Assembly: GCF_023502145.1 (NCBI RefSeq)
Contig: NZ_JAMFLI010000002.1
Coordinates: 434,001-498,000 of the forward strand
Source: Craterilacuibacter sp. RT1T
Lineage (GTDB): Bacteria > Pseudomonadota > Gammaproteobacteria > Burkholderiales > Chromobacteriaceae
Direction: 5' to 3'
Length of the DNA stretch: 64,000 nucleotides
Made by a program: the position numbers and the translations under genes. Positions 47,013-56,953 of the stretch are shown piece by piece (positions within the stretch are counted from its first letter, which is position 1; each line of letters begins with the position of its first letter). The notes under the pieces were generated by a model, which had not been told where the DNA came from, searched no databases, and saw nothing but the letters and a program-made list of their open reading frames with translations.

Positions 47013-48128
47013 ATGCTTATTTCCCCCATTCAGGACATTATCGCCGACATCAAGGCCGGCAAAATGGTGGTGTTGGCCGATGCCGAAGATCGGGAGAACG
47101 AAGGCGATCTGGTGATGGCGGCCGAGCACGTCACGCCGGAAGCCATCAACTTTATGGCCAAGTTCGGCCGCGGCCTGATCTGCCTGACGCTGAGTGAGGC
47201 GCGTTGCCAGCAACTCGAACTGCCGCTGATGGTCAGCAAAAACGGCGCGCCCTTGGGTACCAATTTCACGGTCTCCATCGAAGCGGCCAAGGGCGTGACC
47301 ACCGGCATCTCGGCCGCGGATCGCGCACGCACGGTGCAGGCAGCGGTGGCGCGCGGTGCTGCGCCATCCGATCTGGTGCAGCCCGGCCATATCTTCCCGC
47401 TTAAGGCGGTGAATGGCGGCGTGCTGGTGCGTGCCGGCCACACCGAAGCCGGTTGTGACTTGTCTGCGCTGGCCGGGCTTGAGCCCGCCTCGGTGATCTG
47501 CGAAATCATGAACGACGACGGCACCATGGCGCGTATGCCCGAATTGCTGGCCTTTGCCGCCGAGCATGGTCTTAAGGTGGGCACCATTGCCGATCTGATC
47601 AGCTACCGCAGCCGCACCGAGAGTCTGGTTGAGCGCGTAGGCGAGCGCGAGATCGTGACGCCGTTTGGCGAGTTCGCCATGCATGTGTTCCGTGATATCA
47701 GCAATGGCGACACCCATCTGGCTCTGGTCAAGGGCGATATCCGCAGCGATGAAGAAACGCTGGTGCGCGTGCACGAGCCGTTCTCGGTGATGGACATTCT
47801 CGATCCGCTGACTAGCCCGCATAGCTGGACAGTGCCGTTTGCGCTGGAAATGATGGAAGAAGAAGGGCGGGGCGTGATGATACTCTTGCACCGCAATGAA
47901 AACGGCAGCGAATTGCTGGCGCGTGCCTTGCCGACTGCCGGTGAGAAAACGCCGCGTGCCAACTGGGACAGCAAGACTTTCGGCATCGGTGCGCAAATGC
48001 TTAAGGCCGTTGGCGTGGGCAAAATGTGCCTGCTGGCATCCCCGGTGAACCTGCCGTCTATGGTCGGTTTCGACCTGGAAGTGACCGGATTCCGTCAACC
48101 TAAACACCTGACCGTAGAAATCGGTTAA
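47013..48128 (+). CDS. ribBA: 3,4-dihydroxy-2-butanone-4-phosphate synthase fused to a degenerate GTP cyclohydrolase II
   Basis: A 371-residue protein. The RibB half (1-200) is complete, with DRENEGDL and GHTEAGCDL. The RibA-like half (205-371) starts normally ([12 protein letters not shown]) but lacks the zinc cysteines and the SLRCDCG region; instead it reads [19 protein letters not shown]. It also lacks the GRGIGL motif. So only RibB activity is expected, with GTP cyclohydrolase II coming from another gene. This arrangement is known in other proteobacteria. Confidence 0.9.
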   Translation: MLISPIQDIIADIKAGKMVVLADAEDRENEGDLVMAAEHVTPEAINFMAKFGRGLICLTLSEARCQQLELPLMVSKNGAPLGTNFTVSIEAAKGVTTGISAADRARTVQAAVARGAAPSDLVQPGHIFPLKAVNGGVLVRAGHTEAGCDLSALAGLEPASVICEIMNDDGTMARMPELLAFAAEHGLKVGTIADLISYRSRTESLVERVGEREIVTPFGEFAMHVFRDISNGDTHLALVKGDIRSDEETLVRVHEPFSVMDILDPLTSPHSWTVPFALEMMEEEGRGVMILLHRNENGSELLARALPTAGEKTPRANWDSKTFGIGAQMLKAVGVGKMCLLASPVNLPSMVGFDLEVTGFRQPKHLTVEIG

Positions 48129-48174
48129 AATCGCGCCCTTCCCGCGCAAAGCCCACCCATTACGGAGATCTGCC

Positions 48175-48642
48175 ATGCTGGACACCATCACTCGCATCGA
48201 ACCTAATCTTGAGGGCAAGGGACTGAAGATAGGCGTCGTGATGAGCCGCTTTAATCCGGATGTCTGCCATGGCCTGCGCGACGCTTGCCTGTCCGAACTG
48301 GGCTTACTGGGCGTAGCGCCTGATGATGTGCTGTATACCAGTGTGCCCGGCGCACTGGAAATCCCGCTGGTACTGCAAACCATGGCAAAAAGCGCTCGCT
48401 TTGATGCGCTGATTGCCTTGGGTGCGGTGATACGCGGGGAAACCTACCATTTCGAACTCGTGTCCAACGAGTCCGGAGCCGCCGTGACACGTGTCGGCCT
48501 CGATGCCGGCGTGCCTGTTGCCAATGCCGTTCTTACGACCGAAACCGACGAGCAGGCTGAAGTGCGCATGATAGAAAAAGGCCGCGATGCTGCTCGCGTG
48601 GCCGTGGAAATGGCCAATCTACAAAAAGCCTTGCGCGGCTGA
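48175..48642 (+). CDS. ribH: 6,7-dimethyl-8-ribityllumazine synthase
   Basis: A 155-residue lumazine synthase: [36 protein letters not shown] and [11 protein letters not shown]. It forms the 60-mer or pentamer that feeds riboflavin synthase. It lies 46 bases after ribBA and 36 bases before nusB. Confidence 0.96.
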   Translation: MLDTITRIEPNLEGKGLKIGVVMSRFNPDVCHGLRDACLSELGLLGVAPDDVLYTSVPGALEIPLVLQTMAKSARFDALIALGAVIRGETYHFELVSNESGAAVTRVGLDAGVPVANAVLTTETDEQAEVRMIEKGRDAARVAVEMANLQKALRG

Positions 48643-48678
48643 TTGCCTGCCGCGCCCGTTCTTTACAAGGAATAACCG

Positions 48679-49128
48679 ATGAAAACCGCCCGCCGCCGCG
48701 CCCGCGAATTTGCCGTTCAGGGCATTTACGAGTGGCATCTGAATCAGGAAAGCCCGGCTTCCCTGATTGAAAAGCATTTGCGCGAAAATGATTACTTCGT
48801 CAAGGCTGACGAAGCGCTGTTCCGTACCTTGTTGTACGGTGTGGTCAAGGACGCCAAGGAACTGGGTATTTTGGTTGACCGCTTCCATGAGCGTAGTGCC
48901 GAAGAAGTGAGCCCGGTCGAACGCTCGGTGCTGCTGATGGCGGCACTGGAACTGACCCAGCATCCGGAAACGCCTTATCCTGTGATCATTAACGAAGCCA
49001 TCGAAATCACCAAGACCTTTGGTGGTACCGACGGCCACAAATTCGTCAATGGGGTACTGGATAATCTGGCCGCCGAAGTGCGTGCCGACGAGGTGGCCAA
49101 CCAGAAGTCGCGCCGCCGCGCCGACTAA
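48679..49128 (+). CDS. nusB: Transcription antitermination factor NusB
   Basis: A 149-residue all-helical protein (ARRRAREFAVQGIYEW at the start, VERSVLLMAALEL, INEAIEITKTFGG) that binds boxA RNA with NusE in ribosomal RNA antitermination. The ribH-nusB-thiL-pgpA order is common in proteobacteria. A terminator follows. Confidence 0.95.
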   Translation: MKTARRRAREFAVQGIYEWHLNQESPASLIEKHLRENDYFVKADEALFRTLLYGVVKDAKELGILVDRFHERSAEEVSPVERSVLLMAALELTQHPETPYPVIINEAIEITKTFGGTDGHKFVNGVLDNLAAEVRADEVANQKSRRRAD

Positions 49129-49149
49129 GCCAGCAGGCCCGCCTGACTG

Positions 49150-49173
49150 ACACCCGCTGCGGCGGGTGTTTTT
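49150..49173 (+). terminator. Intrinsic terminator after nusB
   Basis: ACACCCGC (49150-49157) pairs with GCGGGTGT (49162-49169) around a TGCG loop and is followed by TTTT. thiL starts only 27 bases further on, so some readthrough or a second promoter is implied. Confidence 0.75.
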
Positions 49174-49199
49174 GCGTCTGCGGGCGGCAGAAGGGATAT

Positions 49200-50150
49200 A
49201 TGAACGAATTCGAATTGATACGCCGCCATTTCACTCGCACAGCGCCACAGACCGTGCTGGGCGTGGGCGACGATGCGGCCATTATTCAGCCTGCTCCCGG
49301 CTGCGACTTGCATGTCTCGGTCGATATGCTGGTGCAGGGACGGCATTTCTTTGCCGACGTGGATCCGGTGAGTCTGGGGTACAAGGCGCTGGCGGTGAAT
49401 TTGTCCGATATGGCGGCCATGGGCGCTACGCCGCGCTGGGCATTGCTCTCGCTGGCCTTGCCGCAAGTGGATGAAGCCTGGGCGGCCGGTTTTGCCCGCG
49501 GTTTCTTTGATTTGGCGGCGCGTTTCGGTGTGGATCTGGTGGGGGGGGACACCACTTGCGGCCCGTTGACCTTGTCGGTCACCATCATGGGCGAGGCGCC
49601 AGCTGGCGAGGCGCTACGCCGTTCGGGTGCAGAAGTCGGCGACGATATCTGGGTGAGTGGCCGCTTGGGTGAGGCGGCGCTGGCGCTGGCCTGCCGCTTG
49701 GGGAAGGTAAAGAATGTGCCGCCGGAGGTGTTAGCGGAATGCCTGCAGCGTCTGGAGCGCCCCGAGCCGCGCGTCGTGCTGGGACTGGCATTACGCACGG
49801 TCGCGCATGCGGCACTGGATGTGTCCGATGGCTTGATGGGAGATCTGGAGCACATGCTCGCGGCCTCGGGCGTGGGCGGCGAAGTCGACCTGGAAGCCTT
49901 GCCGACCCATCCTTGGCTGGCGGCGCACCGTGCCCAGCATGTCACGCTGATTGCGGCGGGAGGGGACGATTACGAGCTGTGCTTTACCGCGCCGGTCAGT
50001 GCCCGTGAGGCGCTGGCCGCGATCGCCGAGCAGTGTGGCGTAAAGCTGAGCCGTATCGGGCGCATTACGCCAGATCGTGGCGCTCGCTTGTTGGACCAGA
50101 ACGGGTGCGCGTGCCCGCTTGATAAAAAGGGGTATGACCATTTTGCGTAA
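49200..50150 (+). CDS. thiL: Thiamine-monophosphate kinase
   Basis: A 316-residue AIR-synthase-fold kinase that converts thiamine phosphate to the diphosphate cofactor. Motifs: VGDDAAIIQP (24-33), SVDMLVQGRHFF, GGDTTCGPL and ALDVSDGLMGDLEH. It begins after GGCAGAAGGGATAT. Its 3' end overlaps pgpA by 17 bases. Confidence 0.95.
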   Translation: MNEFELIRRHFTRTAPQTVLGVGDDAAIIQPAPGCDLHVSVDMLVQGRHFFADVDPVSLGYKALAVNLSDMAAMGATPRWALLSLALPQVDEAWAAGFARGFFDLAARFGVDLVGGDTTCGPLTLSVTIMGEAPAGEALRRSGAEVGDDIWVSGRLGEAALALACRLGKVKNVPPEVLAECLQRLERPEPRVVLGLALRTVAHAALDVSDGLMGDLEHMLAASGVGGEVDLEALPTHPWLAAHRAQHVTLIAAGGDDYELCFTAPVSAREALAAIAEQCGVKLSRIGRITPDRGARLLDQNGCACPLDKKGYDHFA

Positions 50151-50628
50151 ACCTGACTGGGCTTTTCTGTGTGCGCATCCGGCACATTTCCTGGCCTTCG
50201 GCTTTGGTGCGGGGCTTGCGCCCAAGGCGCCGGGCACATGGGGGACGCTGCTTGCCTTGCCTTTATATGCGCTACTGCTCGCGCTGGGTCTAAGTGGCGT
50301 GCAGATTGCCTGGCTATGCCTGCCCCTGTTTCTAGTTGGCATCCCCATTTGCGGCCTGACCGGGCGTGCTTTGGGCGTAAGCGACCATGGCGGTATAGTG
50401 TGGGACGAAATCGTGGCCATGCTGCTGGTGCTGGCTTTTGCACCGGCGACGCCGGCCGGCTGGCTGCTGGCCTTTGTGCTGTTTCGCCTGTTCGATATTG
50501 TCAAACCCTGGCCGATACGCTGGTTTGACCGGCGCATTCATGGCGGCTTCGGCGTGATGTTCGATGATTTGATCGCTGCCTTGTTTGCCATGGCTGTACA
50601 GGCGCTGGTGTGGCGGTTTTTGCTGTAA
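50134..50628 (+). CDS. pgpA: Phosphatidylglycerophosphatase A
   Basis: A 164-residue membrane protein that dephosphorylates phosphatidylglycerophosphate. It has FGAGLAPKAPGTWGTL, DHGGIVWDEIVAM, FRLFDIVKPWP and FGVMFDDLIAAL. The ATG at 50134 overlaps thiL by 17 bases; a longer frame from 50077 starts inside thiL and was rejected. Confidence 0.94.
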   Translation: MTILRKPDWAFLCAHPAHFLAFGFGAGLAPKAPGTWGTLLALPLYALLLALGLSGVQIAWLCLPLFLVGIPICGLTGRALGVSDHGGIVWDEIVAMLLVLAFAPATPAGWLLAFVLFRLFDIVKPWPIRWFDRRIHGGFGVMFDDLIAALFAMAVQALVWRFLL

Positions 50629-50712
50629 TTTTTGCGGCCTTATAAATCAGCCAGGGGCAGGGCACGTTTGTAGCAGCTACAACATGAGAGTCTGTCTTGG
50701 GAATCATGTTGA

Positions 50713-51732
50713 ATGAAACTGCCTGCCAGCTTGCGCCCGATCCGGGCTGATGTCGTGCGCGGCGTGCTGTTTATGCTGGGCATGGGTTTGCCGGTACTGG
50801 CCGGCATTCTGTTTAAGCAGCCGGTGCTGGGCGCGTTTGCCTCCTTGGGTGCCATGCTCGCCTTGTCGCTGGATCCGCGCCGCAGTATGGCAACGCGCAT
50901 TCCCAGTATTGTGCTGGGCACGCTGCTTGTGGTTGCGGCCGCCGCACTGGGGCTTGTGATTGCCGGCAACCGGTCGCTGGCGCTGGCCGGCTTGTTTGTC
51001 ATTAGCTGGCTGGCTGGCCTGCCCAGGCCTGATCACGCTTATTTGAGCTTGTTGGGAAAATACGCCGCTTCGGCACTGGTGCTGGCCGAAATGGGTTTTC
51101 CCGCAACGCTGCCCATTGGCGCCGCTTATGTGGCCGGTGCCATGCTGGGCTTGGCTTTGAGCCTGTTGCAGGCGTGGCTGGTTGCCAGCGTCGAGCCGGG
51201 CAGCAGCCCGTGGGCGGAAATGAATGCCGTTATTTCCGGCGATAGCAACGGCCCGCTTTATGGCCTGACCCTGCCCTTGACCATTATGTTTGCGACCCTG
51301 TCGGCGGTGAAGCTGGGTGTGGTTGAGGCCGGCTGGGTGGGGTTGACCGTGCTGTTCGTGATGCATGTGGATGATGCGCAGGCATGGCAGCGGATCTGGC
51401 AGCGTGTGGCCGGCACCTTGCTGGGGGTCGTGCTGGCGGCATGGCTGCTTGCCTGGGTGGCTGCGCCACTGGGCCTGGTTTTGCTGATTGCCTTGCTGGC
51501 GGCAGTGTACCCGATGGCACTCAGGCGCAATTATCTGGTTTTCAGTCTGGTGGTGACGACTCTGGTGCTGCTGGTGATCGATGTGGTCAAACTGGAGTCG
51601 GGCGGGGATGCCGGTTTGCTGGGTTGGCGTTTTATCGACACCCTCTTGGGTTGCGCTTGGGTAGCGCTGGCTTTGTTTTGCATGCGTGCCTTGCGCCATT
51701 TTTGGCCTAGAGGCAGAGGGTGCCAGGGCTAA
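50713..51732 (+). CDS. FUSC-like membrane protein (aromatic acid exporter type)
   Basis: A 339-residue protein with about ten hydrophobic segments in two halves of similar type. It resembles the FUSC/YccS/AaeB family, which exports aromatic acids or related toxic compounds, but lacks the large soluble domain of AaeB. The substrate is unknown. The start at 50713 (MKLPASLRPIRADV) is preceded by no clear ribosome site. Confidence 0.65.
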   Translation: MKLPASLRPIRADVVRGVLFMLGMGLPVLAGILFKQPVLGAFASLGAMLALSLDPRRSMATRIPSIVLGTLLVVAAAALGLVIAGNRSLALAGLFVISWLAGLPRPDHAYLSLLGKYAASALVLAEMGFPATLPIGAAYVAGAMLGLALSLLQAWLVASVEPGSSPWAEMNAVISGDSNGPLYGLTLPLTIMFATLSAVKLGVVEAGWVGLTVLFVMHVDDAQAWQRIWQRVAGTLLGVVLAAWLLAWVAAPLGLVLLIALLAAVYPMALRRNYLVFSLVVTTLVLLVIDVVKLESGGDAGLLGWRFIDTLLGCAWVALALFCMRALRHFWPRGRGCQG

Positions 51733-51807
51733 GGCTTTACGTTGCCATGGCGAGTGGCGGGCTTTGTGGTATCCTTGCGCCCCTCTTGTGACCCGTCACC
51801 GTTATTC

Positions 51808-52164
51808 ATGAAAGACCCTTGCGACCACTACACCTTTGATCTCATTGGTGGCGTGCAGAAAAAACCCGGCCGAAAACCGCTGGGCGCGAAAGCGATGACG
51901 GTTGCCGAGCGCAAGCGGCGTAGTCGCGAGCTCAGGCGCAAGCGCCTGCAGGAGCAGTCGGTTACGGTCGAACTGTCGCGCGATGCGCAAAAGTCGCTGG
52001 AAAAGATGATTGAATGGTGGGGGGTGAGCAAGAAAGAGGCGATCAATCGTGCCCTGCAGATTGCCTGTGCCTCGCAAACCGGCCGCACCGGCATGTTGTT
52101 CGATTTCGACCCCGCCTTCCTGGCCCCGCCTGCGCCGGCCAAAAAGAAAAAAACCACGGCCTGA
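51808..52164 (+). CDS. Small basic protein, ribbon-helix-helix-like
   Basis: A 118-residue protein. Residues 20-55 are very rich in Arg/Lys (RKRRSRELRRKR). They are followed by VTVELSRDAQKSLEKMIEWWGVSKKEAINRAL, of which VTVELSRDA and KKEAINRAL have the spacing of a ribbon-helix-helix DNA-binding domain. The C-terminus is Ala/Pro/Lys-rich. The ATG at 51808 is preferred over 51742. It converges with the integrase gene, 15 bases away. The function is unknown. Confidence 0.55.
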   Translation: MKDPCDHYTFDLIGGVQKKPGRKPLGAKAMTVAERKRRSRELRRKRLQEQSVTVELSRDAQKSLEKMIEWWGVSKKEAINRALQIACASQTGRTGMLFDFDPAFLAPPAPAKKKKTTA

Positions 52165-52179
52165 GTGCCTGTCTTCGTC

Positions 52180-53256
52180 TTATTCCTCCGTTTCCCCATG
52201 AAAAGCGTGCAGCTGGCTGGCCTCGTGCCGCGCATCGTGTTCGCTATGCAGATAACGCCGCGTGGTCTGAATGCTGGCGTGACGCAAATTCTGGCTGACC
52301 ATCAATAGGCTGACGCCGGCGTCGAGCTGGTGACTGGCCGAGGTGTGGCGCAGCCAGTGGCAGCTGGCTTTGCGCAGGCTAAGTCGCGACTCTTCGTCGT
52401 GGCAGCAGGTCTCGGCGCGCCGGAATACTTCCTTGCATATCAGGTAAATCGCCTTATCACCCAGTGGCTTGAGTGCGCTCAAGCGGCAAACGAGCGGCGT
52501 TTCCTCTGCCGGGTGGACCGCTTCGCCCAAGCCAAGGCTTAGGCGGTAGCGTGCCAGTGCATCCATCAGTTCGCTATTGAGCGGTACTTCCGCCAAGACG
52601 CCGCCCTTGCCGTGAATGCGCCACCAGTGACGGTTGCGGCGAGTGAATATATCCCCCATCACGGCACCAGCTACTTCGCTGCGCCGTGCTCCGGTCAGAT
52701 ACAGCAGGGTAATCAGCCAGCGCGTGCGTGCGGCGTGGGCGCGCTCTTTGGGTGTTGCTTCGGGCAGCTGCGCCAGCGCCTGATGCACCGCCTGCCATGC
52801 GCCGGCATCAAGAAAACGCTCGAAGGGCAGGCTGTCCTGCTTGGTGCGGCGTGATTTGACCAGGGCAAAAGGATTGCCCGACAGATAGCCTGCGTCACCC
52901 AGGTAGCGATATAGCGCAGCCAGTATGGTCAGGGCGTGGCGGATGCTGGATGGCGACAGCGGGCCGGCAAAAGGCTTCCACTCGGGGTGCTGGCGCGCTC
53001 GGCTGGGGCCCACCCAGTCACTACCCGGTTGCGCCAGAAAGCGCTGGTAGTCATGCACATCTTCGCGCTTAAGGCTGGCGAGGCTTTGTTTGCGCTGACT
53101 CAGCCACAGCAAGAAACGCTCCGCTTCCTTGCGGTAGCCGGACAGTGTATGTGGCCGGTCAGCGTGTTCGGATAGCCAGGCAAGCACGGCATGTTCGTCG
53201 CTTTGGGCGCGAATTAATAAGGCAGGGGCGGGGGCTTGGACAAGTGGGCTTAGCAT
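52180..53256 (-). CDS. Tyrosine recombinase / phage-type integrase
   Basis: A 358-residue site-specific recombinase. The N-terminal SAM-like domain (1-140) precedes the catalytic domain with R in TGARRSEV, K in HGKGG, H-x-x-R in HWLRHTSASHQ, and the tyrosine in LRHASIQTTRRYLH. All catalytic residues are present. It differs from XerC/XerD in length and end. No phage, transposon or attachment site is visible around it, so it is an isolated integrase of unknown target. Confidence 0.88.
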   Translation of the reverse strand: MLSPLVQAPAPALLIRAQSDEHAVLAWLSEHADRPHTLSGYRKEAERFLLWLSQRKQSLASLKREDVHDYQRFLAQPGSDWVGPSRARQHPEWKPFAGPLSPSSIRHALTILAALYRYLGDAGYLSGNPFALVKSRRTKQDSLPFERFLDAGAWQAVHQALAQLPEATPKERAHAARTRWLITLLYLTGARRSEVAGAVMGDIFTRRNRHWWRIHGKGGVLAEVPLNSELMDALARYRLSLGLGEAVHPAEETPLVCRLSALKPLGDKAIYLICKEVFRRAETCCHDEESRLSLRKASCHWLRHTSASHQLDAGVSLLMVSQNLRHASIQTTRRYLHSEHDARHEASQLHAFHGETEE

Positions 53257-53375
53257 GGGATTGAAAGTATACCCGCCAATTGCATTGGCCTCCTTGCTAA
53301 TGGGGGTATAACTAATGCATTAAAGTTATTTATCATATAAAATATATAAATTACATAATAGGCGACGGTTGAAAC

Positions 53376-55355
53376 ATGCTTCAGCATCTGGCTATCCGGC
53401 ACAAGTTGTTACTGCTATTGCTCCCGCCTGTGTTTGCCGCACTGGCTTTGACCGGCTATTTGTTTGCCGGCCGCTATCAGATGCTGCAAGAGTATGAGGT
53501 CGCGCACGAAATGACGGTAATTTCGGGCGAGGCCAGCCAGCTAGTCCATGCCTTGCAGGCCGAACGCGGCCTGAGCAATGGCTTCTTGTCCGGCTCCGGC
53601 GCCCCGCCAGCGGCACTTTTGGAGGCGCGCGGCGCATCCGATCAGGCGCTGACCCGTTTTGTAAGTGCAGCCGAAGCATTAAATGATACCGAATTGGCTC
53701 CGCAGTTAACGCCTTTAATCTCCAGTTTGCAGGGGTTGGCGCAGGCGCGCGCCGCTATCAATGCCCGCAGCGTGCCCGCGCCGCAGGCTTTTGCGGCTTA
53801 TAGCCAGCACATCGAGCAATTGATCGCGCTGGTGTCCGGCGTGGTGGAAGTCAGCCGCGACAACGAGTTGGTGCATTCCGGCATGGCGCTGCTGTCTTTG
53901 CTGAACGAAAAAGAGTCGGCCGGGCGCGAACGTGGTTATGTGAATGGCTTGCTCGCCGCCGGCAGTATGAGCCCGGCTGAACAGGACAAAATGGTCGCCT
54001 TGGGCGCGAGCCAGCAAAGCTATGCCCATAGTCTCAAGCTGCTGGCTAACCCGGCGCAGCGCACGCGCCTTGAGGCGGTCGAAAACTCGGCTGCCAGTCG
54101 CGAAGTCTCTGCATTGCGCCAGCACATCTTGGCGGTGCCGCCCGCAGAGGTCTTGGGTGTCGAGCCTAGCGTATGGTTTGCCGCCGCAACGGCCAAGATC
54201 GGTCTGCTCAAGGCTGAGCAGGATCAGATCCTGTCCGGTCTGGATGCGCATATTTTGCAACAGCTGGCCCAGTCCCAGCGCATGCTGTGGATGAGTGGCA
54301 TCGCCAGCGTTTTGCTGACGGCCTTGCTATCGCTTTTGGCTTGGCGCGTTTATGCCAGCATCCACCGGCCATTAACGCAGCTGGAGCAGCTGATGAGTTT
54401 GATGAGTCGCGATCTGGATCTGTCCCACCGGGCCAACTTGAAAGGGAATGATGGCATTGCGCGCATGGCTCAGGCATTCGATTCCCTGGTGGCTTCCTTT
54501 GCGCAGACCTTGCAGACGGTTAAGGGGAATACGCATACCTTGCTGGATGCCGCACAGGGCTTATCGGATGTCTCCGGCCGTGCAGCGCATGCGGCTGATT
54601 TGCAAAGCGCATCTTCGGCGCAAATTGCCGCAGCGATTGAGCAAATGTCGGTTGGTATTACTTCGGTCAGCGAAAATACCGAGTTTAATTTGCAGGCCGT
54701 GCGCGAAATGACCGCCAGTGTCGAAGACGGGCGCAGTCGCATGGCGCAAACGGCGCAGGCGATTCGAGGCACCGCCAGCTCGCTGGAAGAGGGCGGGCGC
54801 ATGGTGGATGAGCTGTCTGCCCGCTCGCAACAGATTACCGGCATTATTACGGCTATTCGCGATATTGCAGACCAGACCAACTTGCTGGCTTTGAATGCCG
54901 CCATTGAAGCGGCGCGGGCGGGTGAGGCCGGCCGGGGTTTTGCCGTGGTGGCTGACGAAGTCAGAAAGCTGGCCGAGCGTACCGGGCTTGAAACGGTGAA
55001 TATCGCGGATCTGGTCAGTGCGATTGGCCGCGGCACCGAGGCGGCTTCCTTGCAGCTGAAATCGGCGCAGCACACCATGTGCGAAGGGCTGGCACTGATC
55101 GATGTCAGCGTAGAGGATTTGGCCGGCATACGCGAAAAGGCGGCGGCCTCGGCCGACAAGAGTGCGGAAACGGCATTGGCCATACGCGAGCAGTCCAGCG
55201 CCAGTACCGATGTGGCGGTCAATATCAGCCGTATTGCCGAACTGGCCGAAGAAAACCTGACTCAGGTGGCCGAATCGGCGCAATTGGCATCGCGCCTGAG
55301 TCAGGCAGCCGATGAGCTGGTCACGCAGGTGGATCGTTTTAAGGTCGCGCGCTAA
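53376..55355 (+). CDS. Methyl-accepting chemotaxis protein with NIT sensor domain
   Basis: A 659-residue receptor. The first membrane segment (10-28) is followed by a periplasmic NIT domain (about 45-290; [18 protein letters not shown] is its hallmark), a second membrane segment (about 305-325), HAMP (325-380) and a cytoplasmic signalling domain with the hairpin tip [23 protein letters not shown] domains are thought to sense nitrate or nitrite. The AT-rich 119-base region upstream may hold its promoter. A terminator follows. Confidence 0.9.
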   Translation: MLQHLAIRHKLLLLLLPPVFAALALTGYLFAGRYQMLQEYEVAHEMTVISGEASQLVHALQAERGLSNGFLSGSGAPPAALLEARGASDQALTRFVSAAEALNDTELAPQLTPLISSLQGLAQARAAINARSVPAPQAFAAYSQHIEQLIALVSGVVEVSRDNELVHSGMALLSLLNEKESAGRERGYVNGLLAAGSMSPAEQDKMVALGASQQSYAHSLKLLANPAQRTRLEAVENSAASREVSALRQHILAVPPAEVLGVEPSVWFAAATAKIGLLKAEQDQILSGLDAHILQQLAQSQRMLWMSGIASVLLTALLSLLAWRVYASIHRPLTQLEQLMSLMSRDLDLSHRANLKGNDGIARMAQAFDSLVASFAQTLQTVKGNTHTLLDAAQGLSDVSGRAAHAADLQSASSAQIAAAIEQMSVGITSVSENTEFNLQAVREMTASVEDGRSRMAQTAQAIRGTASSLEEGGRMVDELSARSQQITGIITAIRDIADQTNLLALNAAIEAARAGEAGRGFAVVADEVRKLAERTGLETVNIADLVSAIGRGTEAASLQLKSAQHTMCEGLALIDVSVEDLAGIREKAAASADKSAETALAIREQSSASTDVAVNISRIAELAEENLTQVAESAQLASRLSQAADELVTQVDRFKVAR

Positions 55356-55376
55356 GCGTAGGGCCTGATCGCCATC

Positions 55377-55428
55377 CGGCGTATTGTTCATGCCCGCTTG
55401 GGTGTGAAACAATACGCCGTTTTTATTT
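55377..55428 (+). terminator. Intrinsic terminator after the chemoreceptor gene
   Basis: CGGCGTATTGTTCA (55377-55390) pairs with TGAAACAATACGCCG (55405-55419), with one bulged A, and is followed by TTTTTATTT. It ends just before moeB, so moeB must have its own promoter or depend on readthrough. Confidence 0.85.
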
Positions 55429-55448
55429 GGCTTATGAAAGCATCCCTT

Positions 55449-56195
55449 ATGGACGATCAGGCCCTGCTGCGTTACAGCCGCCATCTGCTGCTAAAAGAAG
55501 TCGATATGGCTGGCCAGCAAGCGCTGCTGGACGCGTGCGTGCTGGTGGTGGGTTGTGGCGGGCTGGGCTCGGCGGCGATTCCGTTTTTGGCGGCATCGGG
55601 TGTGGGGCGATTACTGCTGGCTGACGATGATGTGATTGAAATCTCCAACTTGCAGCGCCAGATCTTATATGGCGAGGCGGATCTGGGGCGGCTCAAGGCC
55701 ACGGCGGCTGCCGATGCCGTGAGACGCATCAATTCGGGGGTGTCGGTCGAAGTTTTGCCGCAGCGCCTGGATAGCGTGGCGCTGGCGCAGCGGATGGCGC
55801 AAGTAGATGTGGTGCTGGATTGTTCGGATAACTATGCCACGCGTCAGGCGGTAAACGCCGCCGCCGTGGCCAGTCGTACGCCTTTGGTATCGGGTGCGGC
55901 GGTACGCTTTGATGGCCAGTTGCTGGTGGTCGATCCGCGGCTCGAGCGTAGCCCGTGTTATCACTGCCTGTTTGGCGGTAGCCATGCCAGCGACGGTGCG
56001 TGTGCGACTTTCGGCGTGTTTTCGCCGCTGGTCGGCGTGATCGGCGCGCAGCAGGCAGTGGAGGCGCTAAAGCTATTAATGGGGATCGGGCAAGCACCGA
56101 CCGGGCGGCTGATGACCTATGACGTGCTCAAATCAGCCTGGCGCGAGATGCGTTTTAGCCGCGACCCGGATTGTGCCGTGTGTGGCACGCTTTAG
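55449..56195 (+). CDS. moeB: Molybdopterin-synthase adenylyltransferase (MoeB/ThiF family)
   Basis: A 248-residue E1-like enzyme that adenylates the C-terminus of MoaD. It has the nucleotide site VVGCGGLGSAA (31-41), DDVIEISNLQRQ, DCSDNYATR and two zinc-type Cys pairs (CYHC and CAVC). The ATG at 55449 starts the conserved domain; ATG 55434 is an alternative, and the frame from 55398 begins inside the terminator. ThiF is also possible, but the nearby moa/moe genes favour MoeB. The stop overlaps the opposite TSUP gene. Confidence 0.88.
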   Translation: MDDQALLRYSRHLLLKEVDMAGQQALLDACVLVVGCGGLGSAAIPFLAASGVGRLLLADDDVIEISNLQRQILYGEADLGRLKATAAADAVRRINSGVSVEVLPQRLDSVALAQRMAQVDVVLDCSDNYATRQAVNAAAVASRTPLVSGAAVRFDGQLLVVDPRLERSPCYHCLFGGSHASDGACATFGVFSPLVGVIGAQQAVEALKLLMGIGQAPTGRLMTYDVLKSAWREMRFSRDPDCAVCGTL

Positions 56196-56953
56196 CGCCA
56201 TAGCAAGTAGCTGTAGCGTCCGATTTCGATTACCAGCAACGCCATAAACAGGCGCCGGATCAGCGTATTGCCGCCCCGTGCGATTAGCCGGATGCCGGTG
56301 AACGAACCGGCGATTGCGGCTACGCCCATCATCAGGCCGGTGCCCAGCAGATAATTGCCATGTGGCACGAAAAACCCCAGAGCCGCGATATTCCAGCCGT
56401 TGGTGAGGATTTGTCCGGCCGCCAGCGCCCGTTTGAGATTCATGCCGAACAGGCGGTTGTAGAGCAAGGCGAGAAAAGTCAGGGTTGCCGGGCCGAACAC
56501 GCCTTCGTAAAAGCCCAGCACCAGTCCGGCAAGGATGGCGGCGAATAAGGCCGCGTTGCCGTCCAGCAAGGGCGGGGTATCGATTTCGCCCAACTTCTTG
56601 TGGCGAAACAGATAGACGGCCAGCACGATCATGAGCACCAGCAACAAGGGTTTGAAGCTGTCGCCGGGAATGTATTGCAACAAGGCCGCACCGCCATAGG
56701 CGGTGAGCGAGCCGGCAATCAGTGCCGGCAGGGTCTGGCGCCATGGAATGCCGACATTTTGCCAGTAGTGGCGCACATTATTGAGGCCGCCCAAGGTGAA
56801 AGCGATCTTGTTGGTGCCGATCACGGTCATGGTGCTGGCAGCAGGATAGGCATTAAATAGCGCCGGCAGTTGCAGCAGGCCGGCGCCCCCCACGGTCGCG
56901 CCGGCAATACCCGAAGCGAAAGCGATCAGGACAAGGGTCAGGGTTTCCGGCAT
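56192..56953 (-). CDS. TSUP-family membrane transporter
   Basis: A 253-residue protein with about eight hydrophobic segments and the family pattern FASGIAGATVGGAGLLQLPAL and GFYEGVFGPATLTF. It is a paralogue of the 24593-25357 gene with clear differences. The substrate is unknown; sulfite/sulfonate-type anions are usual for the family. It lies downstream of moaC on the same strand, and its stop codon overlaps that of moeB on the opposite strand. Confidence 0.83.
   Translation of the reverse strand: MPETLTLVLIAFASGIAGATVGGAGLLQLPALFNAYPAASTMTVIGTNKIAFTLGGLNNVRHYWQNVGIPWRQTLPALIAGSLTAYGGAALLQYIPGDSFKPLLLVLMIVLAVYLFRHKKLGEIDTPPLLDGNAALFAAILAGLVLGFYEGVFGPATLTFLALLYNRLFGMNLKRALAAGQILTNGWNIAALGFFVPHGNYLLGTGLMMGVAAIAGSFTGIRLIARGGNTLIRRLFMALLVIEIGRYSYLLWR

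Noticed and set aside
53320-53365. AT-rich stretch with AAATTACATAATA resembling one arm of a dif site next to the recombinase gene
   Set aside because: Only one arm resembles the consensus; the other half does not match, so it is more likely promoter DNA.
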